From positions 16,729-80,728 of the forward strand of contig NZ_SLZG01000022.1 in the NCBI RefSeq assembly GCF_004341625.1: DNA of 64,000 nucleotides, written 5' to 3'. Positions within the stretch are counted from its first letter, which is position 1, and the number at the start of each line of letters is the position of its first letter. Source of the DNA: Rhizobium sp. BK376. Lineage in GTDB: Bacteria; Pseudomonadota; Alphaproteobacteria; Rhizobiales; Rhizobiaceae. The translations under genes were made by a program, and so were the position numbers. Of this stretch, positions 1 to 8,209 are shown one piece after another. The notes under the pieces are model-generated. The model was not told the DNA's origin, searched no databases, and saw nothing but the letters and a program-made list of their open reading frames with translations.

Positions 1-569
1 CACGGTGACCGCGATTTAACTGGCGGATGACAAGGCTGGTGGTCGGACCAAACACCTTGCTCAAGGCGAAGGGAGATACGAATTGCCGTTCTCTCTTTCT
101 CGCTGACATCGTTCTGATCTATTCGGGTTCCTCCTGATCGGCGGGGGCACTCGTCGGGCTGCCGACAACGGCGCCGACCGGGGGCGGCCGCGCCCCTCCT
201 TTTGACTACCTGAGATCACCGACGATCCTGGTACGATGAAGCATCATTTCCTTTCCGCTGCCAGGCCTGCAGACCGCGGGGGGCTTGTCACTTGGAGTTG
301 CTGCACACGTGAACGAGGAACTGAAGAATGCAGCCGCAAAATTCAGAAACCAGCGTCGGGTTTGAATAGTGCGATTGGACGGGCGGCGGTCTGCGTGCCA
401 TCGCCTTGATTGAAGAACCGCAGATGGCGGATCTGCCAAGGTATAGCCCCACGCGCTGACCCCATATGGGTAGGGCATGACGTACAAATGTAATATGCTG
501 AAGAGGCTTTACAATTCGCGCGGTTTGCATCTCTTTACCCAAGACAGGTAGGTCCAAACGGGTATCACA
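1..569. other. Leading stretch without a recognisable gene
   Basis: I see no intact gene. On the plus strand, roughly 232-365 reads as a short open stretch ending in a stop, with an amphipathic tail (AAHVNEELKNAAAKFRNQ), but it has no start codon or Shine-Dalgarno. It may be the remnant of a gene end. The stretch from 500 to 569 is presumably the leader of the HTH-nucleotidyltransferase gene at 570. Confidence 0.3.
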
Positions 570-1297
570 ATGTCGAGCGCCGACTTTCTGCTTTCCGAAC
601 GACAACAAAAACTACTGAGAGCGTTATTCTTACACGGTGAGGGCCAATTCTCTGTTTCCGACCTCATCCGGATCGCCGGGCCTCGCAACGGCGCGACCCA
701 GAGGATTCTCGACAGCTTCGAGAAAGCCGGTGTCGTCACGAGGGAGCCGAGGGGAAACCAGAGACTTTACAGCGTGAACAAGAAGTATCCTTTCTACCCT
801 GAACTGCGTTCGATCTGCCTCAAGACCTTCGGCCTGGCTGACGTGATCTCCGATGAGTTGATGAAATTCGCGCCCAACATCCAGACCGCCTTCGTTTTCG
901 GCTCCATCGCAAGGGGGAGGAGCGGGCGGACAGCGATATCGACCTCATGGTTGTGGGGGACGTGGATTGCTTCGAATTAGGCGAAGTCGTCGAGAACCTC
1001 AAGGGCGCACTGGGACGCGACATCCACCTCAATCTATACACGCCGGCCGAATGGGACGACTTGCAGTCCGACCGCGTGACCCGAGCGATCAAGAGTGAAC
1101 CTCGCATCATGGTGGCGGGGGCACGAAGTACCCGCACCAGGCGCTCATCGAAATCGCTGGAGCCGAGCGAAGGCTGGCATAAAGGTCTCGGTTGGCATCC
1201 TGAGGTGGGCCGAGCGGTTTTCAGCATTGTTGCTGTTGTAGAAGCGGACCGAAGACCGTGTTCACGTCCAACCAAACAACCTACCGGAGACAATTGA
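570..1297 (+). pseudogene. Winged-helix regulator fused to a MNT-type nucleotidyltransferase, frameshifted
   Basis: The first 115 codons encode an N-terminal winged-helix domain (start of the protein to about residue 75, with RQQKLLRALF and an ARNGATQR-like recognition region) followed by the start of a minimal nucleotidyltransferase domain (AFVFGSIARG). The metal-binding part of the motif, SDIDLMVVGDVD, lies one frame away. The frame is lost at a run of five G at 913-917, and restoring one G gives GSIARGEERADSDIDLMVVG, the canonical GSxxRG...SDIDL signature. The second frame runs open to 1297, but its last 50 codons look non-native. Proteins of this architecture are usually about 200 residues long and are suspected sensors or toxin/antitoxin-like regulators. 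A sequencing error in the G run is possible, but the neighbouring genes are decayed too. Confidence 0.72.
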
Positions 1298-1444
1298 TTG
1301 GATTTGTCCAGCCAATCGGTCGCCCAGCTCGCGACCCTCGGAATCTCTGATATTCCACAGGATGGTGGATCCGACGAGCACCAATGATCTCGGCGAAATC
1401 GAATTTTGCAGCAAGCTGCTGCAATTTGGACTGCGGTCGCGCGA

Positions 1445-1723
1445 CTATCTTGTCGGAATCGTCGCATAGTACTCAAAGCGATCCAGAAATCGGGAATTCG
1501 ATGGGGATCCGGTCGATGTTCCGTTGCTCGACGAACCGCCTAGACCGTTTCCGCCGTACGGCCGGAGCAAAATCCATGCGGCAAGTCCAACGAGGAACAG
1601 CGCAGCGAATACCAAGGCCCATCCAGAGCGCGCTTTTCCGCTTCGGGCGCCGCGTCGTCCCTGCCCTTCGTATTGCGTTTTCTTGTTTGATGACCCGAAT
1701 GGATCCCCTGGTGGTCCGCTCAT
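1445..1723 (-). CDS. Small single-pass membrane protein, unknown function
   Basis: This 92-residue product has a polar basic N-terminus (MSGPPGDPFGSSNKKT), one strongly hydrophobic segment at about residues 35-53 (WALVFAALFLVGLAAWILL), and a Gly/Ser/Asn-rich tail. The N-in orientation fits the positive-inside rule. The start at 1723 is chosen because GGAG sits seven bases upstream; longer readings have no ribosome site. It stands alone on the minus strand with an even smaller peptide upstream. I do not recognise a family. Confidence 0.5.
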   Translation of the reverse strand: MSGPPGDPFGSSNKKTQYEGQGRRGARSGKARSGWALVFAALFLVGLAAWILLRPYGGNGLGGSSSNGTSTGSPSNSRFLDRFEYYATIPTR

Positions 1724-1824
1724 AATGGTACTCCGCGCGATAGGTCTGGAACCTGCTGCGCGATTGCTTGTTCCACCTGCCGGGCCTTGATATCGCGCAG
1801 AGTATCGTTCAAGATATAGCCGGC

Positions 1825-1908
1825 TCAGGCCGCGTTCACTGCTATGCCGCCCACGATGATGGTGACGTTCGAGACGTTCACCTGCCATGTCTCAAACTTC
1901 ACTGGCAT
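1825..1908 (-). CDS. Possible 27-residue peptide with hydrophobic C-terminus
   Basis: A GAGGA ribosome site lies six to seven bases before an ATG at 1908. It opens 27 codons with a polar half (MPVKFETWQVNVSN) and a hydrophobic half (VTIIVGGIAVNAA), then a TGA. It precedes the small membrane protein at 1723 on the same strand. The ribosome site and amphipathic layout are the only evidence; it could also be a broken gene start. Confidence 0.3.
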   Translation of the reverse strand: MPVKFETWQVNVSNVTIIVGGIAVNAA

Positions 1909-2104
1909 GTTTGATTCCTCGGTAGCCACCCGCTGCCCTTTTCTGTATGCCATCATGCCAGCTGTTGAGCCCGCAGCGCTTTCATCGTATTTGGTGAAAC
2001 AGCGATAAGAAAGAAAAGGCCCCGGAAATGGTGCGAGAAGCGGCCGTTAAGGCTACTCCCAATTCGCAATAGCGCTGCACTGCACAATCGCATATTACAG
2101 AAGG

Positions 2105-2536
2105 ATGAAACATCCTCGTTCCCGACCTGCGGCCTGGCTTCTGCTTGCCTTCATTATTTTCGCTACTGTTTGCCCAATCAGCGTGCGTCCGCATGACTAT
2201 CTTCCTGTGGAAGTCGATCGAGCATTGGCGTTCTTCCTGATGACGGGCGCCTTTGTCGTGGCCTATCCCAATCGCTGGCTCTCTGTGACACCGATGTGCA
2301 TAGCCGGTGCCTTCGGCATCGAAGCGCTTCAATTCTTGTCGGAAACCAGACATCCTGAGCTGGCGGACGCAATGGTGAAGGCAGTAGGCGCTGCTTTGGG
2401 TGCGTCGCTCGGAATTGCTTTCAATGCAGTCCGACGCCGTGCCTTAGGATGGCGACAGACCGCACCCTCCCCCGCGGCGGAGTCAGCTATCGCGTCATTG
2501 GTCATCTTGAAGATCATTTCGAGAGTACTAAAGTAA
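2105..2536 (+). CDS. VanZ-like membrane protein
   Basis: This 143-residue protein has an N-terminal membrane helix (about residues 9-27, AAWLLLAFIIFATVCPI), then the VanZ-like motif region VDRALAFFLMTGAFVVAYP, a second pair of helices, and EALQFLSETRHPELADAMVKAVGAALGA. The last part matches the E-x-x-Q...D-x-x-x-N/V-x-x-G pattern of the VanZ family. VanZ-like proteins are small integral membrane proteins of largely unknown biochemical role; the name comes from a teicoplanin-resistance gene, which does not imply resistance here. The gene stands alone and is followed by a good hairpin terminator. Confidence 0.78.
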   Translation: MKHPRSRPAAWLLLAFIIFATVCPISVRPHDYLPVEVDRALAFFLMTGAFVVAYPNRWLSVTPMCIAGAFGIEALQFLSETRHPELADAMVKAVGAALGASLGIAFNAVRRRALGWRQTAPSPAAESAIASLVILKIISRVLK

Positions 2537-2563
2537 CGAATCTCACTTTCTTTCCGTCCATTG

Positions 2564-2596
2564 CCCCGCGTTCCTGAAGATGCGGGGGTTCTTTTT
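2564..2596 (+). terminator. Rho-independent terminator after the VanZ-like gene
   Basis: CCCCGC (2564-2569) pairs with GCGGGG (2582-2587) around a 12-base loop and is followed by a T-rich run (TTCTTTTT). The orientation and position fit transcription stop for the VanZ-like gene. Confidence 0.7.
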
Positions 2597-2701
2597 GCAG
2601 ATCCATGACAGCAGAAACCCGGTCCGACGAAATCAGAGAGGCCTTCCTGGATGTTCTCCGACGGCTTGGCGTCCGCTAGAGCTTTTGACCTTACGGAGAT
2701 G

Positions 2702-3090
2702 TCATTGGCGCAGCTTGCTCTTGCGTTCGTGAAGCAGTCGAAGCAGCCCCTTCAGTTCCGGTTCGTCAACTTTGACGGCAGCCTCAAAGCAAAAGCACCA
2801 TAGAAGTTCTCGCTGGCCCTGCTCCCGATCGTGATCCAATGGCTTTTCAAACTTCAGCAGATGGACCTGGACCACACAAGGCACGTTCTCGCCGTCGCTG
2901 AGGCATTTGAGATAGGTGAAATATCCGAATGCCTTCTTCGATACCTTACCGCAAACGCCGGCCTCTTCACGCGCCTCTTGCTCGGCGACTTGATGGGCGG
3001 ATTTGCCCTCCATGGGCCAGCCTTTCGGGATTGCCCAGCGGCGTGACTCTCGGGTCGTGATCAGAAGCACCTCAAGCGCGCTGGAGCGCC
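2702..3090 (-). pseudogene. NUDIX hydrolase, 5'-truncated
   Basis: The reading frame carries a full Nudix box around GWPMEGKSAHQVAEQEAREE and AGVCGKVS, i.e. the GX5EX7REUXEEXGU pattern, preceded by VLLITTRESRRWAIPKG, a common entry sequence of rhizobial NUDIX proteins. The frame continues upstream of the GTG at 3070 (RRRSSALEV) without an ATG and then runs into the reverse complement of a glyoxalase gene end. About 20-25 N-terminal residues are therefore missing. NUDIX enzymes hydrolyse nucleoside diphosphates linked to another moiety. If translated from the GTG at 3070 the catalytic box would survive, so residual function cannot be excluded. Confidence 0.65.
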
Positions 3091-3273
3091 GTCTTTTATG
3101 TGGATGATCTCGACAGCTTCAATACCTGGTTCGCGGCCAATGGCGCGGACATCCTTCACCCGCCACAGGCAACACCCCTCGGGCGAAACATGACCGTTCG
3201 AAATCCCGATGGGTCGGTCGCAGAGTATTTTGAGGCCGCTGGCGCAAACATCAACAGATCATCGGACCGTTAG
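3082..3273 (+). pseudogene. C-terminal remnant of a VOC/glyoxalase-family protein
   Basis: From 3082 the frame reads WSAVFYVDDLDSFNTWF, then GRNMTVRNPDGSVAEYFE, and stops at TAG 3271-3273. This is the typical last beta-alpha-beta-beta-beta half of a vicinal-oxygen-chelate protein, including the PDG turn and the terminal metal-ligand glutamate region. No start codon or N-terminal half exists upstream, because the sequence becomes the NUDIX gene on the other strand. It is a dead fragment. Confidence 0.6.
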
Positions 3274-3385
3274 GTCCGCCTGCTCGATGCGACACCGGAA
3301 CTGCGGCGACATTGCTCGGCGACTGCGCGCCACCGGCCCCTTGCCGGATCGGTCGAACACCCGTTGCGCCCGGTTGGCGTCGCGA

Positions 3386-4176
3386 TCAGCGCGTCGCCCT
3401 AATGACGTTAATGAATGCCCTCAGACTTGGCGGCACGTGCCGATGTCCGGGATAATAGAGGAACAGGCCAGGGTAGGCGGGTGACCCGTCCTCAAGCATC
3501 GCCTTGAGACGACTGTCGGCAAGATAGGGTGCTGCAACCCGCTGCGGAATGAAGGCGATACCCGCGCCAGCCAGCGCTGCTTGAGCCATCAGCTCCGTCC
3601 TGTTGAGAATGAGTTGGCCGGGCACGTCGATCGACAGCGCGTGACCGTCTCGCTCAAACTCCCAGCGATAGGGCCGTCCGTTCGGCGTCCGGGAGCGCAC
3701 GCAACGATGGTCGGCAAGGCCTTCCGGCGTTTGCGGCGGCTCGCGGCCATCGAGATAGGCCGGAGACGCAACGGTGAGCATCCGCGACTCGCCTCCGAAC
3801 CGGACCGCAACCATGTCGCGAGGCACGGCCTCGCCGAGACGCACACCGGCGTCAAAGCCCTGGGCGACGATGTCGGCGAACGCCGGATCAGCCACCAGAT
3901 CGAGCGTAACGTCTGGATATTGCTGAAGAAACCGTGGCACGATGTCAGCAGGAACATCGATGCGGTCGCCGACGCCGTGAGCCGAAGCGTTCCTTTCGGA
4001 CGCTCTCTGCCGACATTGACATCTGCCAAAGCTTCGTCCAGCTCCCGCAGCAGCGGCGCCAGCCTGGCAACGAGTTCTTCACCCGATTGGGTCGGGGCTA
4101 CGCTGCGCGTTGTGCGTTTGAGAAGGCGCACGCCGAGCTCTTGGCGCAGCCCTTGATTTTCCACCGCAGGCTCTCG
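3386..4176 (-). pseudogene. LysR-family regulator lacking its HTH and frameshifted
   Basis: The downstream frame (3386 to about 3940) encodes a LysR substrate-binding domain (PRFLQQYPDVTLDLVADPAF, GFDAGVRLGEAVPRDMVAV, AGAGIAFIPQRV). The upstream frame contributes the end of the DNA-binding domain and linker (RQELGVRLLKRTTRSVAPTQ, then LRELDEALADV and GTLRLTAS). The two frames must be joined by a shift between about 3938 and 3995. The first 35 or so residues, which hold the helix-turn-helix, are missing because a TGA lies just upstream of the REPAV codons. A regulator without its recognition helix cannot act normally, so this is a relic. Confidence 0.68.
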
Positions 4177-4257
4177 CCTTCATCGACGTCCAGGCCCAGG
4201 GCCGGTTCAAGGGGCGCCGACACTACCGCATTGCACGATAAATGGTTCGTAAGACAG

Positions 4258-4271
4258 TTGATCTAGCTCAA
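4258..4271. promoter_or_regulatory. FixK/FNR-type box upstream of the 102-residue protein
   Basis: TTGATCTAGCTCAA matches TTGA-N6-TCAA perfectly. Its centre is 72 bp upstream of the ATG at 4337, consistent with a class II activator site (centre near -41.5) and a leader of about 30 nt. Confidence 0.6.
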
Positions 4272-4336
4272 TGCGATCGAGCCGCGGCGGCGCACTATAG
4301 GCTTCGGATCAACACATCAAAGTCTGGATCGACACC

Positions 4337-4645
4337 ATGCTTAGAGGAAAGCGCGACAGTTTCGGCGGCCCGCCGGGTCACCCGATCCCCTCTATGGATG
4401 AGGTGGGCGGTAGGATCCTGGTTCTGCGGGTCGTGGCGATCGCCGCACTCGCGAGGCTCTTGAAACGCTACGATGAAAAGGGCAAAGCTGAGCTGACAGC
4501 GGCGTTTCGCCGTGCAATCAAGAGAAAATGCGGACAGGCAAATCTCACCGAAGGTGATACCGCTGCCGCCTTGGACTATGCTCGCGAATTGTTCGATGAA
4601 GCGCTCACTCGGGCTTCTGCGCCCCAGTCTTCGGGCAGCCACTAA
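4337..4645 (+). CDS. Small helical protein of unknown function, paralogue of the gene at 5332
   Basis: This 102-residue protein has no signal peptide or membrane segment and is rich in helix formers. Its core (EVGGRILVLRVVAIAALARL, about residues 22-41) aligns with EIEGRLLVLEMVAGSAAARL in the protein encoded at 5332. The similarity continues through YAREL/YAEEL near the C-terminus. The two are therefore paralogues flanking a flavin-binding-like protein on the same strand. A perfect FixK-type box 72 bp upstream suggests low-oxygen control. I do not recognise a characterised family. Confidence 0.6.
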   Translation: MLRGKRDSFGGPPGHPIPSMDEVGGRILVLRVVAIAALARLLKRYDEKGKAELTAAFRRAIKRKCGQANLTEGDTAAALDYARELFDEALTRASAPQSSGSH

Positions 4646-4828
4646 TCCGGGGTTGGACGGCATCCGATAACCGAGCGGTCGGGAACCGGCTGGGGATGCC
4701 CGCCGATCGCAGATCTCAGGCCGCCTTCGGGCTTATAGCGGGAGCGATCGCTCGCGACGCTCAAAACACAAACGAGATTGTACTGCCTCCGGAGGGACGA
4801 TCCGCCGGTACGCTTTGAGGTGATCGCC

Positions 4829-5275
4829 ATGAATGTTGAAGAGATGTCCTACCAGGAGTGTATCGCATTTATAAATCGGCAATGGCTAGCAAGACTGGCT
4901 TGTGCCGAAGGAAACGTCCCATATGTCGTTCCAGTCCAATACGCTTGCGCCGCCGACAAACTATATGTTTTCACCTTGCCAGGCAAGAAACTGGAAATCA
5001 TGAGAAAGAACCCTCATGTCTGTGTCCTGATCGACCAATTGAAAAGCAAGCATTCCTGGAAGAGCGTTGTTATCGAGGCGCGGTTCATTGACCTTGGCGC
5101 CGAAGAGTCTCGGGAAGAGAAAGGCCAGGCTTGGTCTTTGCTTGCGCAACATGCCGATTGGTGGGAGCCCGGTGCTTTGAAACCGACCGGCAAATTGGCG
5201 GATAGTCCGTCGAGCACACATCTGTTTTTCGCGCTTGAATTTGTCGACGTAAGCGGGAGGAAAGCCGACGGCTAG
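4829..5275 (+). CDS. Pyridoxamine 5'-phosphate oxidase-like flavin-binding protein
   Basis: This is a 148-residue split-barrel protein. MSYQECIAFINRQWLARLAC is the usual opening of the family, where the protein senses or binds a flavin. VPYVVPVQYACAADKLYVFT and GKKLEIMRKNPHVCVLIDQL form the next strands and the FMN-phosphate loop, and HSWKSVVIEARFIDL follows. The start at 4829 has GAGG eight bases upstream. Related small proteins bind FMN, F420 or haem; the actual cofactor is unknown. It lies between two paralogous small proteins on the same strand, which suggests that the three act together. Confidence 0.72.
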   Translation: MNVEEMSYQECIAFINRQWLARLACAEGNVPYVVPVQYACAADKLYVFTLPGKKLEIMRKNPHVCVLIDQLKSKHSWKSVVIEARFIDLGAEESREEKGQAWSLLAQHADWWEPGALKPTGKLADSPSSTHLFFALEFVDVSGRKADG

Positions 5276-5331
5276 AGTCGCAGCTCTGGCGGCGAACACA
5301 TCTTTGATAGTCAACAATGAGGGTTGCAGCC

Positions 5332-5661
5332 ATGGCAAAAGGAAAAAGCCCGGCCCCAAATGAGACGAGCGGTGCAATGGCGCCGACAATTGGAGAGATC
5401 GAGGGCCGTCTCCTGGTACTTGAAATGGTCGCAGGAAGTGCCGCGGCCAGGTTGCTTAGCCTTCACGACAGCAACGAGAAAGCTGCGCTTGTTGCCGCGA
5501 TTCTGGCAGACATCGAGCTTAGCTGCCGTAGCAAAGGGCTTCACTTCCGCGACATCCTAGACGCGCAAGGTTACGCTGAGGAACTGCTGGCGGACGCTCA
5601 ACTCCAGGCGGACGGCCTTGATGATATCAAACATGCATATCTTCACCGAAAGCATGATTAG
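5332..5661 (+). CDS. Small helical protein of unknown function, paralogue of the gene at 4337
   Basis: This 109-residue soluble protein has a core (EIEGRLLVLEMVAGSAAARL, about residues 21-40) that matches the protein encoded at 4337. The C-terminal half (AQGYAEELLADAQLQ) also aligns. The start at 5332 is preferred over the in-frame ATG at 5317 because GAGGG lies eight bases upstream. It follows the flavoprotein-like gene by 56 bp and is probably co-transcribed with it. Function unknown. Confidence 0.58.
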   Translation: MAKGKSPAPNETSGAMAPTIGEIEGRLLVLEMVAGSAAARLLSLHDSNEKAALVAAILADIELSCRSKGLHFRDILDAQGYAEELLADAQLQADGLDDIKHAYLHRKHD

Positions 5662-5894
5662 CCGCATTGGAATAGCTTTAGCCATACGGTTAGCGGTGAA
5701 ACCGACAGTGACAAGGCAGACCTTGACGCGGCGCGAGCCCATTGCGCCTTCGTGAGACGAACCAGACAAACAGGTGAAGCAGTCGGGCACGCCGATCGCT
5801 ATGTTACGCCTCAGGCGCACACCGGTTTGGCGCTGCCAGAGGTGACGAAGAGTGCGGTGTCGACTCTCAATTCTTTAAATGTCTTCCAACGAAC

Positions 5895-7148
5895 TCATAT
5901 ACTTGATCGCAGTTCGCTCGACGAAACTGTATTTTTAACGAAAGCGCCGTCTTTGATAATAGCCCGCAGATTTTCTTCCGGGCGGGTCAATACCTGCACA
6001 TCGGAAATTGGATCGCCATCCACAACAAGAAGATCTGCCATATAACCGGGAGCCACGCGACCGATTTGCTCTTGCATCCGGAAGAGAGCCGCAGCTGTCG
6101 TCGTGGCAGAGCGAATGATGTCGATTGGTGCTTGCACCGCCGAACGGATAACGAACTCCTCCAATTGCCGACGATGCATGGAGCCGAGCAGGTCGGTCCC
6201 ATAAACGATCTTGACGCCAGCCTCATGCGCCATGCGCAACGCATTGATGCCGGCATCCACCACCTCGGAGATTTTCGGGACCATTTTCTGTGGTAGCCCA
6301 GACGCCACCCCTTCTTCTGCCAGTGCGCGATATGTGATCAGCGTCGGGACGAGAAACGCATCATATTGCTTGAAATGCCTGATTGCCGACATATCCAGAA
6401 GATTGCCGTGCTCGATCGAATCGACTCCGCACATGAGGGCGCGATTAATCGCTTTGGCCGTATAAGCGTGAGCCATGACGGGAATGTTGGCCGCATGGGC
6501 CTCCTGGACAGCGGCCTGTATTTCCTCGAAGGCGAATTGAGTGCTGTCAATCCGGTCAGTGGGCGAGGCGACGCCACCTGATACCATGATCTTGATCTGG
6601 TTTGCGCCTTTGCGGATTTCTTCGCGGCAAGCCTTGCGCATTTCGGCGACGCCGTCGCAGATGGCGCTCAAGCCCGCACAACAAAGACATTCGTTGAAAT
6701 GCATATCGCCCGGTCCACGGATGTCGCCGTGGCCACCCGTCTGCGATAGGGAGTGGCCGCAGAACAGCAGGCGCGGTCCCTTGATCAATCCTTCATCCAC
6801 GGCGCGCGCCAGCCCGAAATCGGCACCACCAGCATCTCGAACGGTGGTAAAGCCACGCATCAGCATGTCTTCCATGATCTTTCGCGCATGCTGCGCAACA
6901 TAGAAGGGGGACATGCGGTTGACGGCGCCAAGATCCGCGGTGACAGCCGTAACGTGCACATGCGCATCGCAAAGGCCCGGCATGAGCGTGCGGCCACCGA
7001 CGTTGAACTCTCGTGCGTCGGTGCGGGGTCGGCTGTCTCCGATAGAGGCGATCCGGCCATTGCTGATTTCCACGAAGCGATTGTCGAGGTAGGTACCGGC
7101 ATCGACGTCGAGAACGCGCGCGTTTGAAATGATCATCGGCTCATTCAT
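5895..7148 (-). CDS. Metal-dependent amidohydrolase (imidazolonepropionase/dipeptidase-like)
   Basis: This 417-residue protein of the amidohydrolase superfamily has DAHVHV at about residues 61-66 supplying the two strand-1 histidines. A likely carboxylated lysine lies in NQIKIMVSGG, metal histidines in VMAHAYTA and SIEHGNLL, and the final aspartate in VYGTDLLGS. The N-terminal and C-terminal pieces (PGYMADLLVVDGDPISD) form the usual composite beta-sandwich. The subgroup includes Xaa-Pro and arginine carboxypeptidase-like enzymes, so a cyclic amide or N-acyl/peptide substrate is likely. The start at 7148 has AGGA seven bases before it. It is the last gene of the Liv-transporter operon, after the nitrilase, implying stepwise hydrolysis of an imported amide. 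Confidence 0.85.
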   Translation of the reverse strand: MNEPMIISNARVLDVDAGTYLDNRFVEISNGRIASIGDSRPRTDAREFNVGGRTLMPGLCDAHVHVTAVTADLGAVNRMSPFYVAQHARKIMEDMLMRGFTTVRDAGGADFGLARAVDEGLIKGPRLLFCGHSLSQTGGHGDIRGPGDMHFNECLCCAGLSAICDGVAEMRKACREEIRKGANQIKIMVSGGVASPTDRIDSTQFAFEEIQAAVQEAHAANIPVMAHAYTAKAINRALMCGVDSIEHGNLLDMSAIRHFKQYDAFLVPTLITYRALAEEGVASGLPQKMVPKISEVVDAGINALRMAHEAGVKIVYGTDLLGSMHRRQLEEFVIRSAVQAPIDIIRSATTTAAALFRMQEQIGRVAPGYMADLLVVDGDPISDVQVLTRPEENLRAIIKDGAFVKNTVSSSELRSSI

Positions 7149-7219
7149 GTTGGGTATCCTGACAAATTTCGGCGGGATGTGTTCTGAAAACATCCGCCCT
7201 TGAGGCAATGCTTATCGGT

Positions 7220-8191
7220 CTATTCGGCCGCCGGCTTCGATTGGAGAGATTGTTTGAGTGCGCGCGGCTTGGTGGCCGGACGTGCCACGGGAAGGGTCTC
7301 GGAAGGGTAGCGATGGCTTTGGTCGACGACAGCGGCGTAGTGCTCGGGACGACGATCCTGCAGCAGGTTCAGACCAAAGAATTCTTCCGTTCGTGACTTC
7401 AGAATTTCTTCCTGCAGGTCAGCTGTATGGACGACGAGACCCTCCTCTTCGGCGAGGTAGCTGACGACTTTGCCGCGTGGATCGACGATCTGGGAGCCGC
7501 CATAGTAATCGACGTTCTGGGAGTAAGCCCCTTTTTCGCAGTGATTGGATATGACCAGCCAATTCTGATTGAAAAAAGCATTGCCTTGTGCTGCGGTATC
7601 CATGGCCCATCCGTGATAGTCGGTGGCGCGGTCATGCCCTCGCATCGGCCAGGCCGTCGACATCAAGACCACGTCGGCACCCTTGACCGCATAGGTGCGC
7701 AGCAATTCCGGGAAGCAGAGATCGTAGCAGATGATGCTGCCGAACACGCCGAGCGGCGTCTCGAATACGGGCATCTCTTCACCCGGATTGAAGTAAGGGA
7801 ATTCGAACTGGTTGTGAACCTTCCGATAGATCCCAATGACGCCTTCCGGCCCGATGAGGGCAGTGGAATTGTAGATCGCGTTTCCGTGCAATGCGCGTTC
7901 CGCCATGCCGAGCTGGATGAGCATGTCGTGCTTGCGTGCCAGTGCTGCAATGGCTTGTGTAGACGGGCCGGGGATCGGTTCGGCTTCGCGGAAATAATAT
8001 TGTTTCTGTTCTGCTTTCGCCTTGCCGGAAAGATCGAAGTCCGCATAGCCCTGAAGTCCGGCTTCCGGCAGAACGAGAACGTCCACACCCTTGTCGGCTG
8101 CTTCGTCTATCAATTCGGTGAAGCGCTGCAGGTTCTTTTTCTTGTCGTGGACGATTTTGACATTGGCTGCGGCTAAGGTGGCTTCGGTCAT
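7220..8191 (-). CDS. Nitrilase/carbon-nitrogen hydrolase family amidase
   Basis: This 323-residue enzyme has the complete Glu-Lys-Cys triad of the nitrilase superfamily: E43 in LPEAGLQG, K124 in YRKVHNQFE and C155 in SIICYDLCFPE. The length is typical of N-carbamoyl or aliphatic amidase branches. It is cytosolic, with no signal peptide. It sits 18 bp after the LivF-type ATPase and 71 bp before the amidohydrolase, so substrate capture, import and C-N bond hydrolysis are encoded in one transcript. The exact substrate (amide, carbamoyl amino acid or nitrile) cannot be read from the sequence. A 30-residue basic tail extends beyond the catalytic domain. Confidence 0.9.
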   Translation of the reverse strand: MTEATLAAANVKIVHDKKKNLQRFTELIDEAADKGVDVLVLPEAGLQGYADFDLSGKAKAEQKQYYFREAEPIPGPSTQAIAALARKHDMLIQLGMAERALHGNAIYNSTALIGPEGVIGIYRKVHNQFEFPYFNPGEEMPVFETPLGVFGSIICYDLCFPELLRTYAVKGADVVLMSTAWPMRGHDRATDYHGWAMDTAAQGNAFFNQNWLVISNHCEKGAYSQNVDYYGGSQIVDPRGKVVSYLAEEEGLVVHTADLQEEILKSRTEEFFGLNLLQDRRPEHYAAVVDQSHRYPSETLPVARPATKPRALKQSLQSKPAAE

Positions 8192-8209
8192 GATCCTGAT
8201 CTCCTTTGG

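Noticed and set aside
2605..2679. 24-residue frame MTAETRSDEIREAFLDVLRR after the VanZ terminator
   Set aside because: It looks coding-like but has no ribosome site and no continuation; more likely the remnant of a lost gene than a peptide.
7427..8176. 249-codon plus-strand frame opposite the nitrilase
   Set aside because: The catalytic triad is encoded on the minus strand; the plus-strand translation has no family resemblance.
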